Source: Notoacmeibacter sp.
Lineage (GTDB): Bacteria; Pseudomonadota; Alphaproteobacteria; Rhizobiales; Rhizobiaceae
Assembly: GCA_019912385.1 (NCBI GenBank)
Contig: JAIOIW010000134.1
Location: 1-59,452, forward strand
Direction of reading: 5' to 3'
Length of the DNA: 59,452 nucleotides
Of this stretch, positions 29,617 to 39,063 are shown one piece after another. Below the pieces are notes generated by a model, which was not told the DNA's origin, did no database searches, and saw nothing but the letters and a program-made list of their open reading frames with translations. The first letter of the stretch is position 1, and each line of letters opens with the position of its first letter. The translations under genes and the position numbers were made by a program.

Positions 29617-30072
29617 ATGGCGCTTGACGACGACATCCGCGTCCTTTCCGCCGTCGGGCTCTTCCAGGATCTGTCGGGCGAACAGCTGCGCCTGCTCGCC
29701 TTCGGTGCCGAGAACATGCGCCTGACCGCCGGCCGCGAGCTCTATCGCGAAGGAGCGCCGGCCGACTGCGCGTTTGTCGTCGCCGCCGGAGAAATCGACA
29801 TCGCCGAGACCAAGGGCGGCAAGACGGCGGTGACCCGCACCGTGGGCCCTGGCGCCATTCTCGGCGAATATGCGCTGATCGCTCCCGTCAAGCGCAGGAC
29901 GACGGCGACGGTTCGCACGAGCGCGGAACTGATTCGCGTCAACCGGACCCAGTTCCGCCGGATCCTGGAGGAATATCCGGCTATCGCACACAAGCTCCAT
30001 GCCCGCATGTCGCAGGAATTGCTGGCTCTGGCCAACCAGGTTGCCTCCCTCAAGCGGCGGTTCGAGGACTGA
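29617..30072 (+). CDS. Cyclic-nucleotide-binding domain protein without DNA-binding domain
   Basis: The 151-residue protein is a single cNMP-binding beta-roll (GEIDIAE, GAILGEYALIAPVKRRTTATV as the phosphate-binding cassette) with a C-terminal helix and no helix-turn-helix. It therefore cannot act as a CRP-type activator alone. In the phosphate-binding loop, Gly-Glu and an Arg are kept. It lies 58 bp after the CenR-like gene on the same strand, the arrangement described in Brucella for the CrpO protein. A regulatory-subunit role is inferred. Confidence 0.82.
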   Translation: MALDDDIRVLSAVGLFQDLSGEQLRLLAFGAENMRLTAGRELYREGAPADCAFVVAAGEIDIAETKGGKTAVTRTVGPGAILGEYALIAPVKRRTTATVRTSAELIRVNRTQFRRILEEYPAIAHKLHARMSQELLALANQVASLKRRFED

Positions 30073-30093
30073 GATTCCCTCTCCCACGATCCC

Positions 30094-30900
30094 TCAGTCG
30101 AGATCGAACCGGGCGATGACCGGCACATGGTCCGACGGGCGGTCCCAGCCGCGCGCTTCGCGCAGCACTTCCACCGACGCAAGATGCGGCGCCAAATTGT
30201 CGGACGACCAGACGTGGTCGAGGCGCCGCCCGCGGTCGGAATCGTCCCAGTCCTTCGCGCGATAGCTCCACCAGGTATAGATGTGTTCTTCAGGCGGGAT
30301 ATGACGGCGCATCAGGTCGACCCAGCCGCCCCGCACGCGCAGGTCTTCAAGTGTTTCTGTCTCGACCGGCGTATGGCTGACGACCTTGAGCAACTGCTTG
30401 TGCGACCAGACATCGGTTTCCAGCGGTGCGATGTTGAGATCGCCGACCAGCACGCTTGCCGACGCTTCGCCCTGGTCGGCGCGCACCGACCGCATCTCGT
30501 CCAGGAAATCGAGCTTGTGGCGGAACTTGGGATTAATCGCCGGGTCCGGCTCGTCGCCGCCGGCCGGCACGTAGAAATTATGCACCAGCAGATCCCTGGA
30601 TCCGGCGTTGACCGTCACCGACAAGTGGCGCGTGTCGCCCATGGCGCAGAATTCGCGCTTCTCGGCAAGCCGGATCGGCCGGCGCGCCAGCGTTGCGACG
30701 CCGTGATAGCCCTTCTGCCCGTTTATCTCGACATGCTCGTAGCCGATCGCCCGGAATGCCTTCGTCGGAAACTGGTCGTTCGGGCATTTCGTTTCCTGCA
30801 GGCACAGCACGTCGGGGGCATGTTCGAGCAGAAACCTTTCCACCAGCGGAAGGCGCAGGCGAACCGAATTGATGTTCCAGGTGGCGATCGAAAAGGGCAT
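30094..30900 (-). CDS. xthA: Exodeoxyribonuclease III
   Basis: Mg-dependent AP endonuclease/3' exonuclease of base-excision repair. The 268-residue protein has IATWNINSVR, catalytic Glu36 in LCLQETKCP, GDLNIAP and the terminal SDHVPV with the catalytic Asp-His pair. ATG 30900, six bases after AGGAATTCC, is preferred to an in-frame TTG at 30918. Convergent with the cyclic-nucleotide-binding gene, about 20 bp apart. Confidence 0.96.
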   Translation of the reverse strand: MPFSIATWNINSVRLRLPLVERFLLEHAPDVLCLQETKCPNDQFPTKAFRAIGYEHVEINGQKGYHGVATLARRPIRLAEKREFCAMGDTRHLSVTVNAGSRDLLVHNFYVPAGGDEPDPAINPKFRHKLDFLDEMRSVRADQGEASASVLVGDLNIAPLETDVWSHKQLLKVVSHTPVETETLEDLRVRGGWVDLMRRHIPPEEHIYTWWSYRAKDWDDSDRGRRLDHVWSSDNLAPHLASVEVLREARGWDRPSDHVPVIARFDLD

Positions 30901-30970
30901 GGAATTCCTGTCCGGCAAGGAGAAGGCGGGCCTGCAAACTGGCAGGGTCCCGTTCGCCTTTCAAGCAAAC

Positions 30971-30992
30971 GGGCCCGCCTGATGGCGAGCCC
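30971..30992 (-). terminator. Terminator of the ftsK-lolA unit
   Basis: On the minus strand GGGCTCGCC and GGCGGGCCC pair along 9 positions (one G-T wobble) around a 4-nt ATCA loop, followed by GTTTGCTT. It sits just past the lolA stop and before xthA. Confidence 0.65.
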
Positions 30993-31026
30993 GCGCATGG
31001 TCCACAGCTTTTGCCGCGCCGAGGGG

Positions 31027-31686
31027 TCAGCGGCCGTTGCCCAACCCTCGCGTCGCCGCCTCGGCGGCCTTTCGGTAATCGATCTTGAACATGTCCGGAT
31101 TGACCGCGACGCCATCCTTGACGTTGAAGATCATCACCGTGGTGTCCTTGCCCTGCGCATCGGTGATGGTCCACTGGCGCAGCTCGAATGTTTTCGGATC
31201 GAACATCATCGTCAGCTTCGAATTACCGAAGATCGACTTGTCGGCGAGAACGATTGTTGTCAGGTCGTCATCCTCGCGCACCGCTTCCACCTTGCCATTG
31301 GACAGGTCGATGCGGTCGTCGAGCAGCATCTTCAACGGCGTTTTCGACAGAGGATAGGTTTCGTAGGTCCTGAGCTTGCGGTTGTTGAGCAGGACGTGGC
31401 TGCCGTCGGAAACCACCTTGAAGGCGGCGGGCGGCTCGTAGTCGAACCGGATCTTGCCCGGGCGCGCGATCGCGAACGTGCCGGCGGTCTGTTCGCCGCG
31501 CGGACCGAATTGGACGAATTCGCCGGTCATGGTCCTGACGGACGAAAAGTGATCTGCGATCTGCTGCGCCGAGGAATTGACCTGGGCAGCGGAATTGCCG
31601 GTTGTCGATGCGATCGCGACAAGGCCGGCGAGCGCAGCCACTCTCAGGCGCCCGCGGAATCTCGCGCGGCTATTGGCTGAATTCAT
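31027..31686 (-). CDS. lolA: Outer-membrane lipoprotein carrier LolA
   Basis: Periplasmic chaperone moving lipoproteins from LolCDE to the outer membrane. The 219-residue precursor has a signal peptide (basic start, then AALAGLVAIASTT and an Ala-Gln cleavage region). A LolA beta-sheet domain follows, with VRTMTGEFVQFGPRGE, GKIRFDYEPP and a LRQWTITDAQGKDT strand. ATG 31686 is chosen because upstream sequence is the tail of ftsK. The ftsK-lolA pairing is common in rhizobia. Confidence 0.9.
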   Translation of the reverse strand: MNSANSRARFRGRLRVAALAGLVAIASTTGNSAAQVNSSAQQIADHFSSVRTMTGEFVQFGPRGEQTAGTFAIARPGKIRFDYEPPAAFKVVSDGSHVLLNNRKLRTYETYPLSKTPLKMLLDDRIDLSNGKVEAVREDDDLTTIVLADKSIFGNSKLTMMFDPKTFELRQWTITDAQGKDTTVMIFNVKDGVAVNPDMFKIDYRKAAEAATRGLGNGR

Positions 31687-31769
31687 GTCGAAGCTCCTTG
31701 GTTCGCTCTCGACTACCGGGCGATATGGGCCGAACTTTGACCGTCCGGTCCCGCCGTCTCGGCTCGTCC

Positions 31770-34331
31770 TCAAAACACGTCCTCGTCTGGCTGCGGCACC
31801 AGGATTTCCCGTTTGCCCGCGTGGTTGGCCGGACCCACGATCCCTTCTTCCTCCATCCGTTCGATGATCGATGCGGCGCGGTTGTAGCCGATGCCGAGGC
31901 GCCGCTGGATATAGCTGGTCGATGCCTTGCCGTCGCGCAGCACCACCGCCACCGCCTGGTCGTAGGGATCGTCGGAATCGCCGAGATTGCCCGGACTGCC
32001 GCCACCGCCGCCGCCCGCATCGCCATCGTCGTCGTCGTCCTCGGTGATCGAATCGAGATATTCCGGCACGCCCTGCATCTTGAGGTGCTGGACGACCTTC
32101 TCGACCTCCTCGTCGGCGACAAACGGCCCGTGGACGCGCTGGATGCGGCCGCCGCCGGCCATGTAGAGCATGTCGCCCATGCCGAGGAGCTGTTCGGCGC
32201 CCTGTTCGCCGAGGATGGTACGGCTGTCGATCTTCGAGGTCACCTGGAAGGAAATGCGGGTCGGGAAATTCGCCTTGATCGTGCCGGTGATGACATCGAC
32301 AGACGGGCGCTGGGTCGCCATGATGACATGAATGCCGGCCGCGCGCGCCATCTGGGCCAACCGCTGGACCGCGCCCTCGATATCCTTGCCTGCGACCATC
32401 ATCAGGTCGGCCATCTCGTCGATGATGACCACGATGAACGGCATCGGCGCCAGGTCGAGCTCCTCGGTTTCGTAGATCGCTTCGCCGGTGTCGCGGTCGA
32501 AGCCGGTCTGCACCGTGCGCGCAATGCGCTCGCCCTTGCGGGCTGCCTGGGCGACGCGCTGGTTGAAGCCGTCGATGTTGCGCACGCCGACCTTTGACAT
32601 CTTTCGGTAACGGTCCTCCATTTCGCGGACCGTCCATTTCAGCGCCACCACGGCCTTTTTCGGGTCGGTGACAACCGGCGTCAGCAGGTGCGGAACGCCA
32701 TCGTAGACCGACAGTTCCAGCATCTTCGGATCGATCATGATCAGCCGGCACTGCTCGGGCGTCATGCGGTAGAGCAGCGACAGGATCATGGTGTTGATCG
32801 CCACCGATTTGCCCGAGCCCGTGGTGCCGGCGACGAGGAGATGCGGCATCTTGGCGAGGTCTGCGATCACCGCCTCGCCGTTGATGGTCTTGCCCAGCGA
32901 CAGCGCCAGCTTCGCCTTCGTGCCTTCGAAATCGCGGCTCGCCAGCAATTCGCGCAGATAGACGGTTTCGCGGGTGGAGTTGGGCAGTTCGATGCCGATC
33001 GCGTTGCGCCCCGGCACCACCGCGACGCGTGCGGCGATCGCGCTCATCGAGCGGGCGATATCGTCGGCAAGCCCGATCACGCGGGAGGACTTGACGCCAG
33101 GCGCGGGTTCCAGTTCGTACAATGTCACGACCGGCCCGGGCCGCACATGGATGATCTCGCCTTTGACGCCGAAATCCTCCAGAACCCCTTCCAGCAGCCG
33201 CGCATTCTGCTCCAGCGCATCCTTCGACAGGCCGGGACTGCGCCCGGCGCTCTTGGGTTCCGACAGGAGATGCAGCGACGGCAGCTCGAACTCGGCGGAC
33301 GGAATGAGCGAGGCCTGCGCCTCGCGCCTGATCCTCAAGCCCGGTTTCGGCGCGGAGACCGGCGCGTCGACCCGCATGCCGGACTGCGCGGACGCGCCGG
33401 GGCCAGGCACCGGTTTCAGCGGTTCATCGTCGTCGTCGTCGAATGCGGTGTCGACGCGATGCATCGCCGCGCCGATCCCGTGCATCTCGCCGTCGAACTC
33501 GGGTTCCATCCGGCCTTCCCGGCCGGGGACTACGGCTGCCAGGAAATCGTCGTCGTCTTCGCGCCGACGGCCCGCCGGGCCGCGCGAGCCCATGCCGAAG
33601 CCGGTCGTGCGGCGCAGAAGCGCGCGCGCCGAAAGCCACCAGTGCGTCAGCAGCCCCAGGGTCTGGAATCCGTAATCATCGTCGCCATCGTCATCGTCGA
33701 AGCCGCTATCTTCATCCGTCCGCGTCTTGCCGGCCGAAGGCGCGATGGCCGGCGCGCCGGTGCGGGAAAGGCCGCAGGCCAGCCAGAACATCCAGCTTGC
33801 CGGGGCAAGCAGCACCAGGGCTACGACGGCCGCAAACAGCCCGGTCGGATAGCCGCCGGACAGGAGGCCGGGAAGCCGCAGCACCATGTCGCCGAACACG
33901 CCGCCGAGCCCGGTGGGCAGCGGCCAGGTATCCGGCGGCGAGATACACGAGAAGATACCGGCAGCAAGCAACGCGTATCCGGACCAGGCCGCAATGCGCC
34001 GCAGCGCGCGCGCCGGCGGACGTCCCGCCGCGAGCAGCCAGGCCCAGACCACGGCGGGCACCACCGCCGCGACCACGGCCAGGCCGAAGAACTGCATCGC
34101 CAGGTCGGCGACCACCGCCCCGGCATATCCGCCCGCATTGGTCACGCTATTGGCCGTCGAGTGGCTGAGGCTCGGGTCGGCGACGTTCCATGTCGCGACG
34201 CTTGCAAGCACGAAGGCAACGGCCGTAAACAGGGCCACGCCGGCAAGCCGTAGCACCTGCCGCCTGACAAAGCCGGGTAACCCCTGCCGCGTTTCAACCA
34301 GGCCGATCTGTTCGGAGTAAGCTGAGCGCAT
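31770..34331 (-). CDS. ftsK: DNA translocase FtsK
   Basis: Septal DNA pump coordinating chromosome dimer resolution with division. The 853-residue protein has about four N-terminal membrane segments and a variable acidic linker. The RecA-like motor has Walker [13 protein letters not shown] and Walker [11 protein letters not shown]. The C-terminal gamma winged helix ([15 protein letters not shown]) reads KOPS sites. ATG 34331 (MRSAYSEQ) is preferred over upstream in-frame starts, by comparison with rhizobial FtsK N-termini. A XerC-like recombinase is encoded at 53631. Confidence 0.95.
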   Translation of the reverse strand: MRSAYSEQIGLVETRQGLPGFVRRQVLRLAGVALFTAVAFVLASVATWNVADPSLSHSTANSVTNAGGYAGAVVADLAMQFFGLAVVAAVVPAVVWAWLLAAGRPPARALRRIAAWSGYALLAAGIFSCISPPDTWPLPTGLGGVFGDMVLRLPGLLSGGYPTGLFAAVVALVLLAPASWMFWLACGLSRTGAPAIAPSAGKTRTDEDSGFDDDDGDDDYGFQTLGLLTHWWLSARALLRRTTGFGMGSRGPAGRRREDDDDFLAAVVPGREGRMEPEFDGEMHGIGAAMHRVDTAFDDDDDEPLKPVPGPGASAQSGMRVDAPVSAPKPGLRIRREAQASLIPSAEFELPSLHLLSEPKSAGRSPGLSKDALEQNARLLEGVLEDFGVKGEIIHVRPGPVVTLYELEPAPGVKSSRVIGLADDIARSMSAIAARVAVVPGRNAIGIELPNSTRETVYLRELLASRDFEGTKAKLALSLGKTINGEAVIADLAKMPHLLVAGTTGSGKSVAINTMILSLLYRMTPEQCRLIMIDPKMLELSVYDGVPHLLTPVVTDPKKAVVALKWTVREMEDRYRKMSKVGVRNIDGFNQRVAQAARKGERIARTVQTGFDRDTGEAIYETEELDLAPMPFIVVIIDEMADLMMVAGKDIEGAVQRLAQMARAAGIHVIMATQRPSVDVITGTIKANFPTRISFQVTSKIDSRTILGEQGAEQLLGMGDMLYMAGGGRIQRVHGPFVADEEVEKVVQHLKMQGVPEYLDSITEDDDDDGDAGGGGGGSPGNLGDSDDPYDQAVAVVLRDGKASTSYIQRRLGIGYNRAASIIERMEEEGIVGPANHAGKREILVPQPDEDVF

Positions 34332-34549
34332 CTTCAATCCCAGTTCTCTTTCGGCGGCCTGCGGCATCGCCTGCTGGCATGCCGTCGGGCAACCGACCGC
34401 CGGCGCCACTCGCGGCACCGGCAGATTCCTGGATGCAACCCTAGAACCGGGAAGGTTAAGACCCCATTAACCATGGGTCTTGGCGCACGAGAAGCCGGGC
34501 CTCGCCATGGCACGTGGCCGGGCCGGCAGATCCCGTTCGGCGTCGGGCG

Positions 34550-35779
34550 TCAGACGCCCCGGATTTCGGCTTCCGGATTGGCGCCGATCTTGTGGATCGA
34601 CAGGTCGGCGCCGCGCATTTCGTCTTCTTCCGAAAGACGCAGCCCCATCGCTGCCTTGAGGATGCCGTAAACGACGAAACCGGCCGCCGACGCATAGGCC
34701 GCGCCCGCCAGGCTGCCGACGAGCTGGCCGGCGAAGGTGACCCCGCCCAGCCCGCCAAGCGACTGGAGACCGAAGACGCCGGCTGCGATACCGCCCCACA
34801 ACCCGCAAAGGCCGTGCAACGGCCAGACCCCGAGCACGTCGTCGACATGCAGCCTTTCCTGGCACCACGAGAAGCCCTTGACGAAAATGATGCCGGCCGC
34901 TCCGCCGACGACCAGCGCGCCCGCCGGATGGAAGATGTCCGAACCCGCGCACACCGCAACCAGGCCGGCAAGTGCGCCGTTGTGCACGAACCCGGGGTCG
35001 TTGCGTCCGGCGATCAGGGCCGTGACGATGCCACCGACCATGGCCATCAGCGAGTTCAGCGCCACCAGCCCCGACACGCCGCCGATCGACTGGGCGCTCA
35101 TCACGTTGAAGCCGAACCAGCCGGTGCACAGCAGCCACGAACCGAGCGCCAGCCAGGGCAAGGATGATGGCGGGATACCGTTCGACTTGCCGGAAGCCGT
35201 GTAGCGGCCAAGCCGCGCGCCGAGCAGGAGGACCGCCGCAAGTGCGACCCAGCCGCCGACGGCATGGACGACCACGGAGCCCGCGAAATCGTGGAACGGC
35301 GCGCCGAAGGTCGATCCGATCATCGCCTGGATGCCGAAATTGCCGTTCCACACGATGCCTTCGAAGAACGGATAGACCAGCCCGACCAGTGCCGCGGTGG
35401 CGAAACACTGTGGCGCGAACCGCATGCGTTCGGCGATGCCACCGGAAATGATCGCTGGCACCGCGGCGGCAAAGGTCGTCAGGAAGAAGAACTTCACCAG
35501 CGTGAAGCCTTGCGGCAGGAATATCTCTCCGCCGTCCGCCCCGGAAAGGACCGTCGCGTTGACGAAGAATGTCACGCCGTAGGCGACCGCGAAGCCGACG
35601 AAGAAATAGGCGATCGTCGAAATCGCGAAATCCACCAGGATCTTGACCAGCGCATTGACCTGGTTCTTGTGGCGGACCGTGCCGACTTCGAGAAAGGCGA
35701 AGCCGCCATGCATGGCGAATACGAGGATGGCGCCGACGAGGACGAAGAAGACGTCCCCTCCCATAGCGTTCTCTTGCAT
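34550..35779 (-). CDS. amt: Second ammonium transporter (Amt family)
   Basis: The 409-residue inner-membrane Amt/Rh-type channel has about eleven membrane helices and lacks the cleavable signal peptide of the neighbouring AmtB. It has the ammonium-transporter signature region with AGALVVGGAAG and HGLCGLWGG. It is diverged from the neighbouring AmtB. A sigma-54-like element lies 58 bp upstream, suggesting NtrC control like glnK-amtB. ATG 35779 and ATG 35764 are both possible. Adjacent duplicate Amt genes may differ in affinity or sensing role. Confidence 0.9.
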   Translation of the reverse strand: MQENAMGGDVFFVLVGAILVFAMHGGFAFLEVGTVRHKNQVNALVKILVDFAISTIAYFFVGFAVAYGVTFFVNATVLSGADGGEIFLPQGFTLVKFFFLTTFAAAVPAIISGGIAERMRFAPQCFATAALVGLVYPFFEGIVWNGNFGIQAMIGSTFGAPFHDFAGSVVVHAVGGWVALAAVLLLGARLGRYTASGKSNGIPPSSLPWLALGSWLLCTGWFGFNVMSAQSIGGVSGLVALNSLMAMVGGIVTALIAGRNDPGFVHNGALAGLVAVCAGSDIFHPAGALVVGGAAGIIFVKGFSWCQERLHVDDVLGVWPLHGLCGLWGGIAAGVFGLQSLGGLGGVTFAGQLVGSLAGAAYASAAGFVVYGILKAAMGLRLSEEDEMRGADLSIHKIGANPEAEIRGV

Positions 35780-35836
35780 GATGTACTGTCCCGTCGCGTT
35801 GCTGCCCGCTTGATGCGGGCTTGTGGCGCTCCGGGA

Positions 35837-35852
35837 TTCAAATCGCGTGCCA
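35837..35852 (-). promoter_or_regulatory. Sigma-54-like -24/-12 element before the second amt gene
   Basis: The minus strand reads TGGCAC-N5-TTGAA, matching the consensus TGGCAC-N5-TTGC except for the final C. It lies about 58 bp before the start at 35779. The same form of element precedes glnK at 37847-37862. Confidence 0.55.
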
Positions 35853-35970
35853 AACCGGCAAATGCCGTGATTACGCGCCTTTCCGGCAGACAGGTAGGAT
35901 GATCTGCATAACCGTTATGCATCAAATGTTCGGTCCGGCCGCGAATGCATAATCGATAGGCAAAAAAAGA

Positions 35971-35988
35971 CCCGGCCGAAGCCGGGCC
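35971..35988 (-). terminator. Terminator of glnK-amtB
   Basis: On the minus strand GGCCCGGC-TTCG-GCCGGGTC is followed directly by seven T residues: a strong stem, stable loop and U-tract. It ends the glnK-amtB unit and separates it from the second amt gene. Confidence 0.9.
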
Positions 35989-36062
35989 AAGTCTACAGCA
36001 CCTTGGGAGGTACTGCGACGGGACTTGAGGGGCCGCGGCCGCTACGCCGCGGCCCGATCCGC

Positions 36063-37403
36063 TTAGCTGTGGTAGGCGGCCTCGCCGTGGGAGGTGAGAT
36101 CCAGACCCTGGCGCTCGTCCTCGACGCTGGGACGCAGGCCGAAGATGGCGTCCACCACCTTGTAGAGGATGAAGGAAATGACGCCGCACCACACGATCGT
36201 CACCAGCACGGCTTCGCCCTGGATGAACACCTGCGAGGCGATGGAGAAGTCCTCGCCGCCGGTACCGCCAAGTCCGGGCGCGGTGAACACGCCTGTTCCC
36301 AGCGCACCGATGATGCCGCCGATGCCATGGACGCCGAACACGTCCGCACTGTCGTCGTAGCCGAACTTGTTCTTCACCACGTCGACGAAGAAGAAACACA
36401 CCGCAGCCGCGATCGCGCCAAGCACGATGGCGCCGACGGGGCCGATCGAGCCGGCGGCCGGCGTGACCGCGACCAGGCCGGTAACCATGCCCGAGGCCGC
36501 ACCCAGCATCGAGGCCTTGCCCTTGACCAGCGACTCCACAACCGACCAGGCGATGATGGCGCCCGCCGTGGCGGTGAAGGTGTTGATCATCGCCAGTGCC
36601 GCACCGGCATTGGCTTCCAGGTTCGATCCGGCATTGAAGCCGAACCAGCCGACCCACAGCATCGAAGCGCCGACCATCGTGAGCGTCATCGAATGCGGGG
36701 CCATCATGTCCTTGCCGTAGCCGGTACGTTTGCCGACCAGGATCGCGCCGACGAGGCCCGCGACACCGGCATTGATGTGGACGACCGTTCCGCCGGCGAA
36801 ATCGAGCGCGCCGAGGTTGAACAGCAGGCCGGAACCATCCCAGACCATGTGGGCGACAGGGAAATAGACGAACGTGACCCAAAGGACCACGAAGGCGATG
36901 ACCGCCCTGAAGCGGACGCGTTCGGCAAAAGCGCCGACGATGAGCGCCGGCGTGATTGCCGCGAAGGTCATCTGGAAGACGATGAACACGTATTCCGGAA
37001 TGACCACGCCCTCCGTGAACGTCGCGGCTTCGCTTTCCATCGTCACGCCGGACAGGAACAACTTGCCGAGGCCGCCCCAGAACGGGCTGGTGCCGCCGCC
37101 GAAGGCGAAGGAATAACCGTACAGCGTCCACACGACCACCACCACTGCGGTGATCATCGTGCACTGCATCAGCACCGACAGCATGTTCTTGGCGCGCATG
37201 AGGCCGCCGTAGAAGAGCGCCAGGCCCGGCAGGATCATGAACAGCACCAGGACGGTGGCGATCATCATGAAGGCGGTGTCGCCCTTGTCCATGGTCGTGG
37301 CGGCGGCTGGTGCCGCTTCGCTCGCCGTCTGCGCGAGTGCCGGGAAGGCGAGCACAGCGGCCGATAGGGCAGTAATGCCCGCAGTCGTGAATTTGCGAAT
37401 CAT
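36063..37403 (-). CDS. amtB: Ammonium transporter AmtB
   Basis: The 446-residue inner-membrane ammonium channel has a cleavable signal peptide (AVLAFPALAQTA) followed by about eleven helices, as in proteobacterial AmtB. It has the pore-lining His segments AGGTVVHINAG and DVFGVHGIGGI. The C-terminal tail ends RQGLDLTSHGEAAYHS, the part that contacts GlnK. ATG 37403 with AAGGGA upstream is the likely start; ATG 37424 is in frame further up but overlaps the glnK stop. Confidence 0.96.
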   Translation of the reverse strand: MIRKFTTAGITALSAAVLAFPALAQTASEAAPAAATTMDKGDTAFMMIATVLVLFMILPGLALFYGGLMRAKNMLSVLMQCTMITAVVVVVWTLYGYSFAFGGGTSPFWGGLGKLFLSGVTMESEAATFTEGVVIPEYVFIVFQMTFAAITPALIVGAFAERVRFRAVIAFVVLWVTFVYFPVAHMVWDGSGLLFNLGALDFAGGTVVHINAGVAGLVGAILVGKRTGYGKDMMAPHSMTLTMVGASMLWVGWFGFNAGSNLEANAGAALAMINTFTATAGAIIAWSVVESLVKGKASMLGAASGMVTGLVAVTPAAGSIGPVGAIVLGAIAAAVCFFFVDVVKNKFGYDDSADVFGVHGIGGIIGALGTGVFTAPGLGGTGGEDFSIASQVFIQGEAVLVTIVWCGVISFILYKVVDAIFGLRPSVEDERQGLDLTSHGEAAYHS

Positions 37404-37423
37404 GTGATCAGTTCCCTTGTACA

Positions 37424-37762
37424 TCAAAGCGCTTCGCCATCGGCCTCGCCGGTACGGATGCGTACCGCCTGGTCGATGGTGTAGACAAAGATCTTGCCGT
37501 CGCCGATCTGCCCGGTCTTGGCAGCCCCGGCGATCGCCTCGATGGTCTTGTCGACCATGTCGGACGGCACCGCGACTTCGACTTTCAGTTTCGGCAGGAA
37601 GCTCACCGCGTATTCGGCGCCGCGGTAGATTTCGGTGTGACCCTTCTGCCGCCCGTAGCCCTTGACCTCGGTCACGGTCAGGCCCTGAATGCCGACCGAG
37701 GTCAGCGCTTCGCGCACCTCGTCGAGCTTGAACGGCTTGATGATAGCCATCACGATTTTCAT
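37424..37762 (-). CDS. glnK: PII nitrogen regulatory protein GlnK
   Basis: Trimeric cytoplasmic signal protein that senses glutamine, 2-oxoglutarate and ATP/ADP. It blocks AmtB under nitrogen sufficiency. The 112 residues are the standard length, with uridylylation site Tyr51 in the T-loop (YRGAEYAVSF) and TGQIGDGKIFV. It lies 20 bp before amtB in the classic pair. Sigma-54/NtrC control is likely from the element at 37847-37862. Confidence 0.97.
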   Translation of the reverse strand: MKIVMAIIKPFKLDEVREALTSVGIQGLTVTEVKGYGRQKGHTEIYRGAEYAVSFLPKLKVEVAVPSDMVDKTIEAIAGAAKTGQIGDGKIFVYTIDQAVRIRTGEADGEAL

Positions 37763-37846
37763 CAAGAATCATCCTTCGCGTTGTGCGGTTGCCCGCGTTT
37801 CCGATCATCGGCTGCCGGCAGCGCAGCAGGCGATTGCGAAGGATCA

Positions 37847-37862
37847 TTCAAGCCCCGTGCCA
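37847..37862 (-). promoter_or_regulatory. Sigma-54-like -24/-12 element before glnK
   Basis: The minus strand reads TGGCAC-N5-TTGAA, about 85 bp before the glnK start. The -24 half is perfect; the -12 half has A for C. Nitrogen-regulated glnK promoters normally use sigma-54, so context supports it. Confidence 0.6.
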
Positions 37863-37981
37863 ACTGCCCGAGACACTATGCAAGTTTTTGAAATATAAGG
37901 GTAATACGCAGCACGACGACAACCGTGCCATTCGTTGACAAGATGTTACTGCCTAAACATTAGGCAAAAAAGAAATATTGA

Positions 37982-38857
37982 TTACAAATTAGGCGTCGCC
38001 CGCAGGCGAATCAGCCCCTCCTGCGCGACCGACGCGACAAGGGTTCCCTCACGGGTATAGAGGAAGCCGCGGGTCAATCCGCGCGACCCCTGTGCCGACG
38101 GACTGTCCTGCGTGTAGAGCATCCAGTCGTCGAACCTGGCAGGACGGTGGAACCACATCGAGTGATCGAGGCTGGCGACCTGCAGATCGCGGTCGAACAC
38201 CGCGCGCCCGTGCGGGAATGTCGCCGTGTCGAGCAGCGTCATGTCGGAAATATAGGCGAGCACAGCCGCCTGGATCGCCCGGTCGGCGGGTACCGGTCCC
38301 GTGGTCCTGAACCACACATTCTGCCTGGGCGCCAGGTTTTCGCGGCTGACGAAGTGCTTGATCTCGGTCGGCTTCATCTCGATCGGCCGTTCGCGCTCCC
38401 AGTAGCGGCGGATATTCTCCGGCAGGTCGTTGATGAATTGCTTGATCAGTTCCTTTTCCGACAGCAGCGTCTCGGGCGCCGGCACGTCGCCCGGCATCGC
38501 GAACTGGTGTTCCAGGCCCTCTTCGTCCACCTGGAACGAGGCGATCAGCGAGAAGATCGCGTGCCCGTGCTGGATTGCGTTGACCCGCCGGGTGGTGAAC
38601 GACTTGCCGTCGCGGATCCGGTCGACCTCGTAGACGATCGGAACCGCAGGATCGCCCGGCCGCATGAAATAGCAATGCAGCGAATGAACATGCAGGTCCT
38701 CGGCGACCGTGCGCTGCGCGGCCACCAGCGACTGCCCGATCACCTGGCCGCCGAAAACGCGCTGCCAGCCGACCTGCGGGCTGTTGCCGCGATACAAATT
38801 GTGTTCCAGCCGTTCCAAATCGAGGATTGAGAGCAGTTCCTGCATTGCCGCGGACAT
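37982..38857 (-). CDS. tesB: Acyl-CoA thioesterase II
   Basis: Cytoplasmic double-hotdog thioesterase of 291 residues. LYRGNSPQVGWQRVFGGQVIGQSL starts the first hotdog; the second ends with DHSMWFHRP, the TesB active-site region, followed by DWMLYTQDSP. It cleaves medium/long acyl-CoAs. ATG 38857 behind AAAGG is preferred over 38884. Confidence 0.94.
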   Translation of the reverse strand: MSAAMQELLSILDLERLEHNLYRGNSPQVGWQRVFGGQVIGQSLVAAQRTVAEDLHVHSLHCYFMRPGDPAVPIVYEVDRIRDGKSFTTRRVNAIQHGHAIFSLIASFQVDEEGLEHQFAMPGDVPAPETLLSEKELIKQFINDLPENIRRYWERERPIEMKPTEIKHFVSRENLAPRQNVWFRTTGPVPADRAIQAAVLAYISDMTLLDTATFPHGRAVFDRDLQVASLDHSMWFHRPARFDDWMLYTQDSPSAQGSRGLTRGFLYTREGTLVASVAQEGLIRLRATPNL

Positions 38858-38905
38858 GTTCGGCCTTTCGATCGGTGCTTGCACTGGGATAGGATGAGGA
38901 CCTAC

Positions 38906-39011
38906 TACAGCGCCGTGCGTCCTTCAGGATGCATGAAGGACGCTTCATGTTGTGGAATCCAAGCGTCGTGCTTTCCGGAAACCGATACCGGTATTCGGGC
39001 CGGCGCGCTAG
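38906..39011 (-). repeat. Rhizobial-type intergenic repeat, copy 3
   Basis: Reverse-oriented copy: on the minus strand it begins CTAGCGCGCCGGCCCGAATAC, contains CGGAAAGCACGACGC and ends with the GCGTCCTTCA...TGAAGGACGC hairpin and GGCGCTGTAG. It fills the gap between tesB and the UbiH-like gene. Confidence 0.7.
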
Positions 39012-39063
39012 GTTTCGATCAGGAAGGCGCAGGCAAGTCAAGGCAGAGTGAGGCTGGAGCGTG

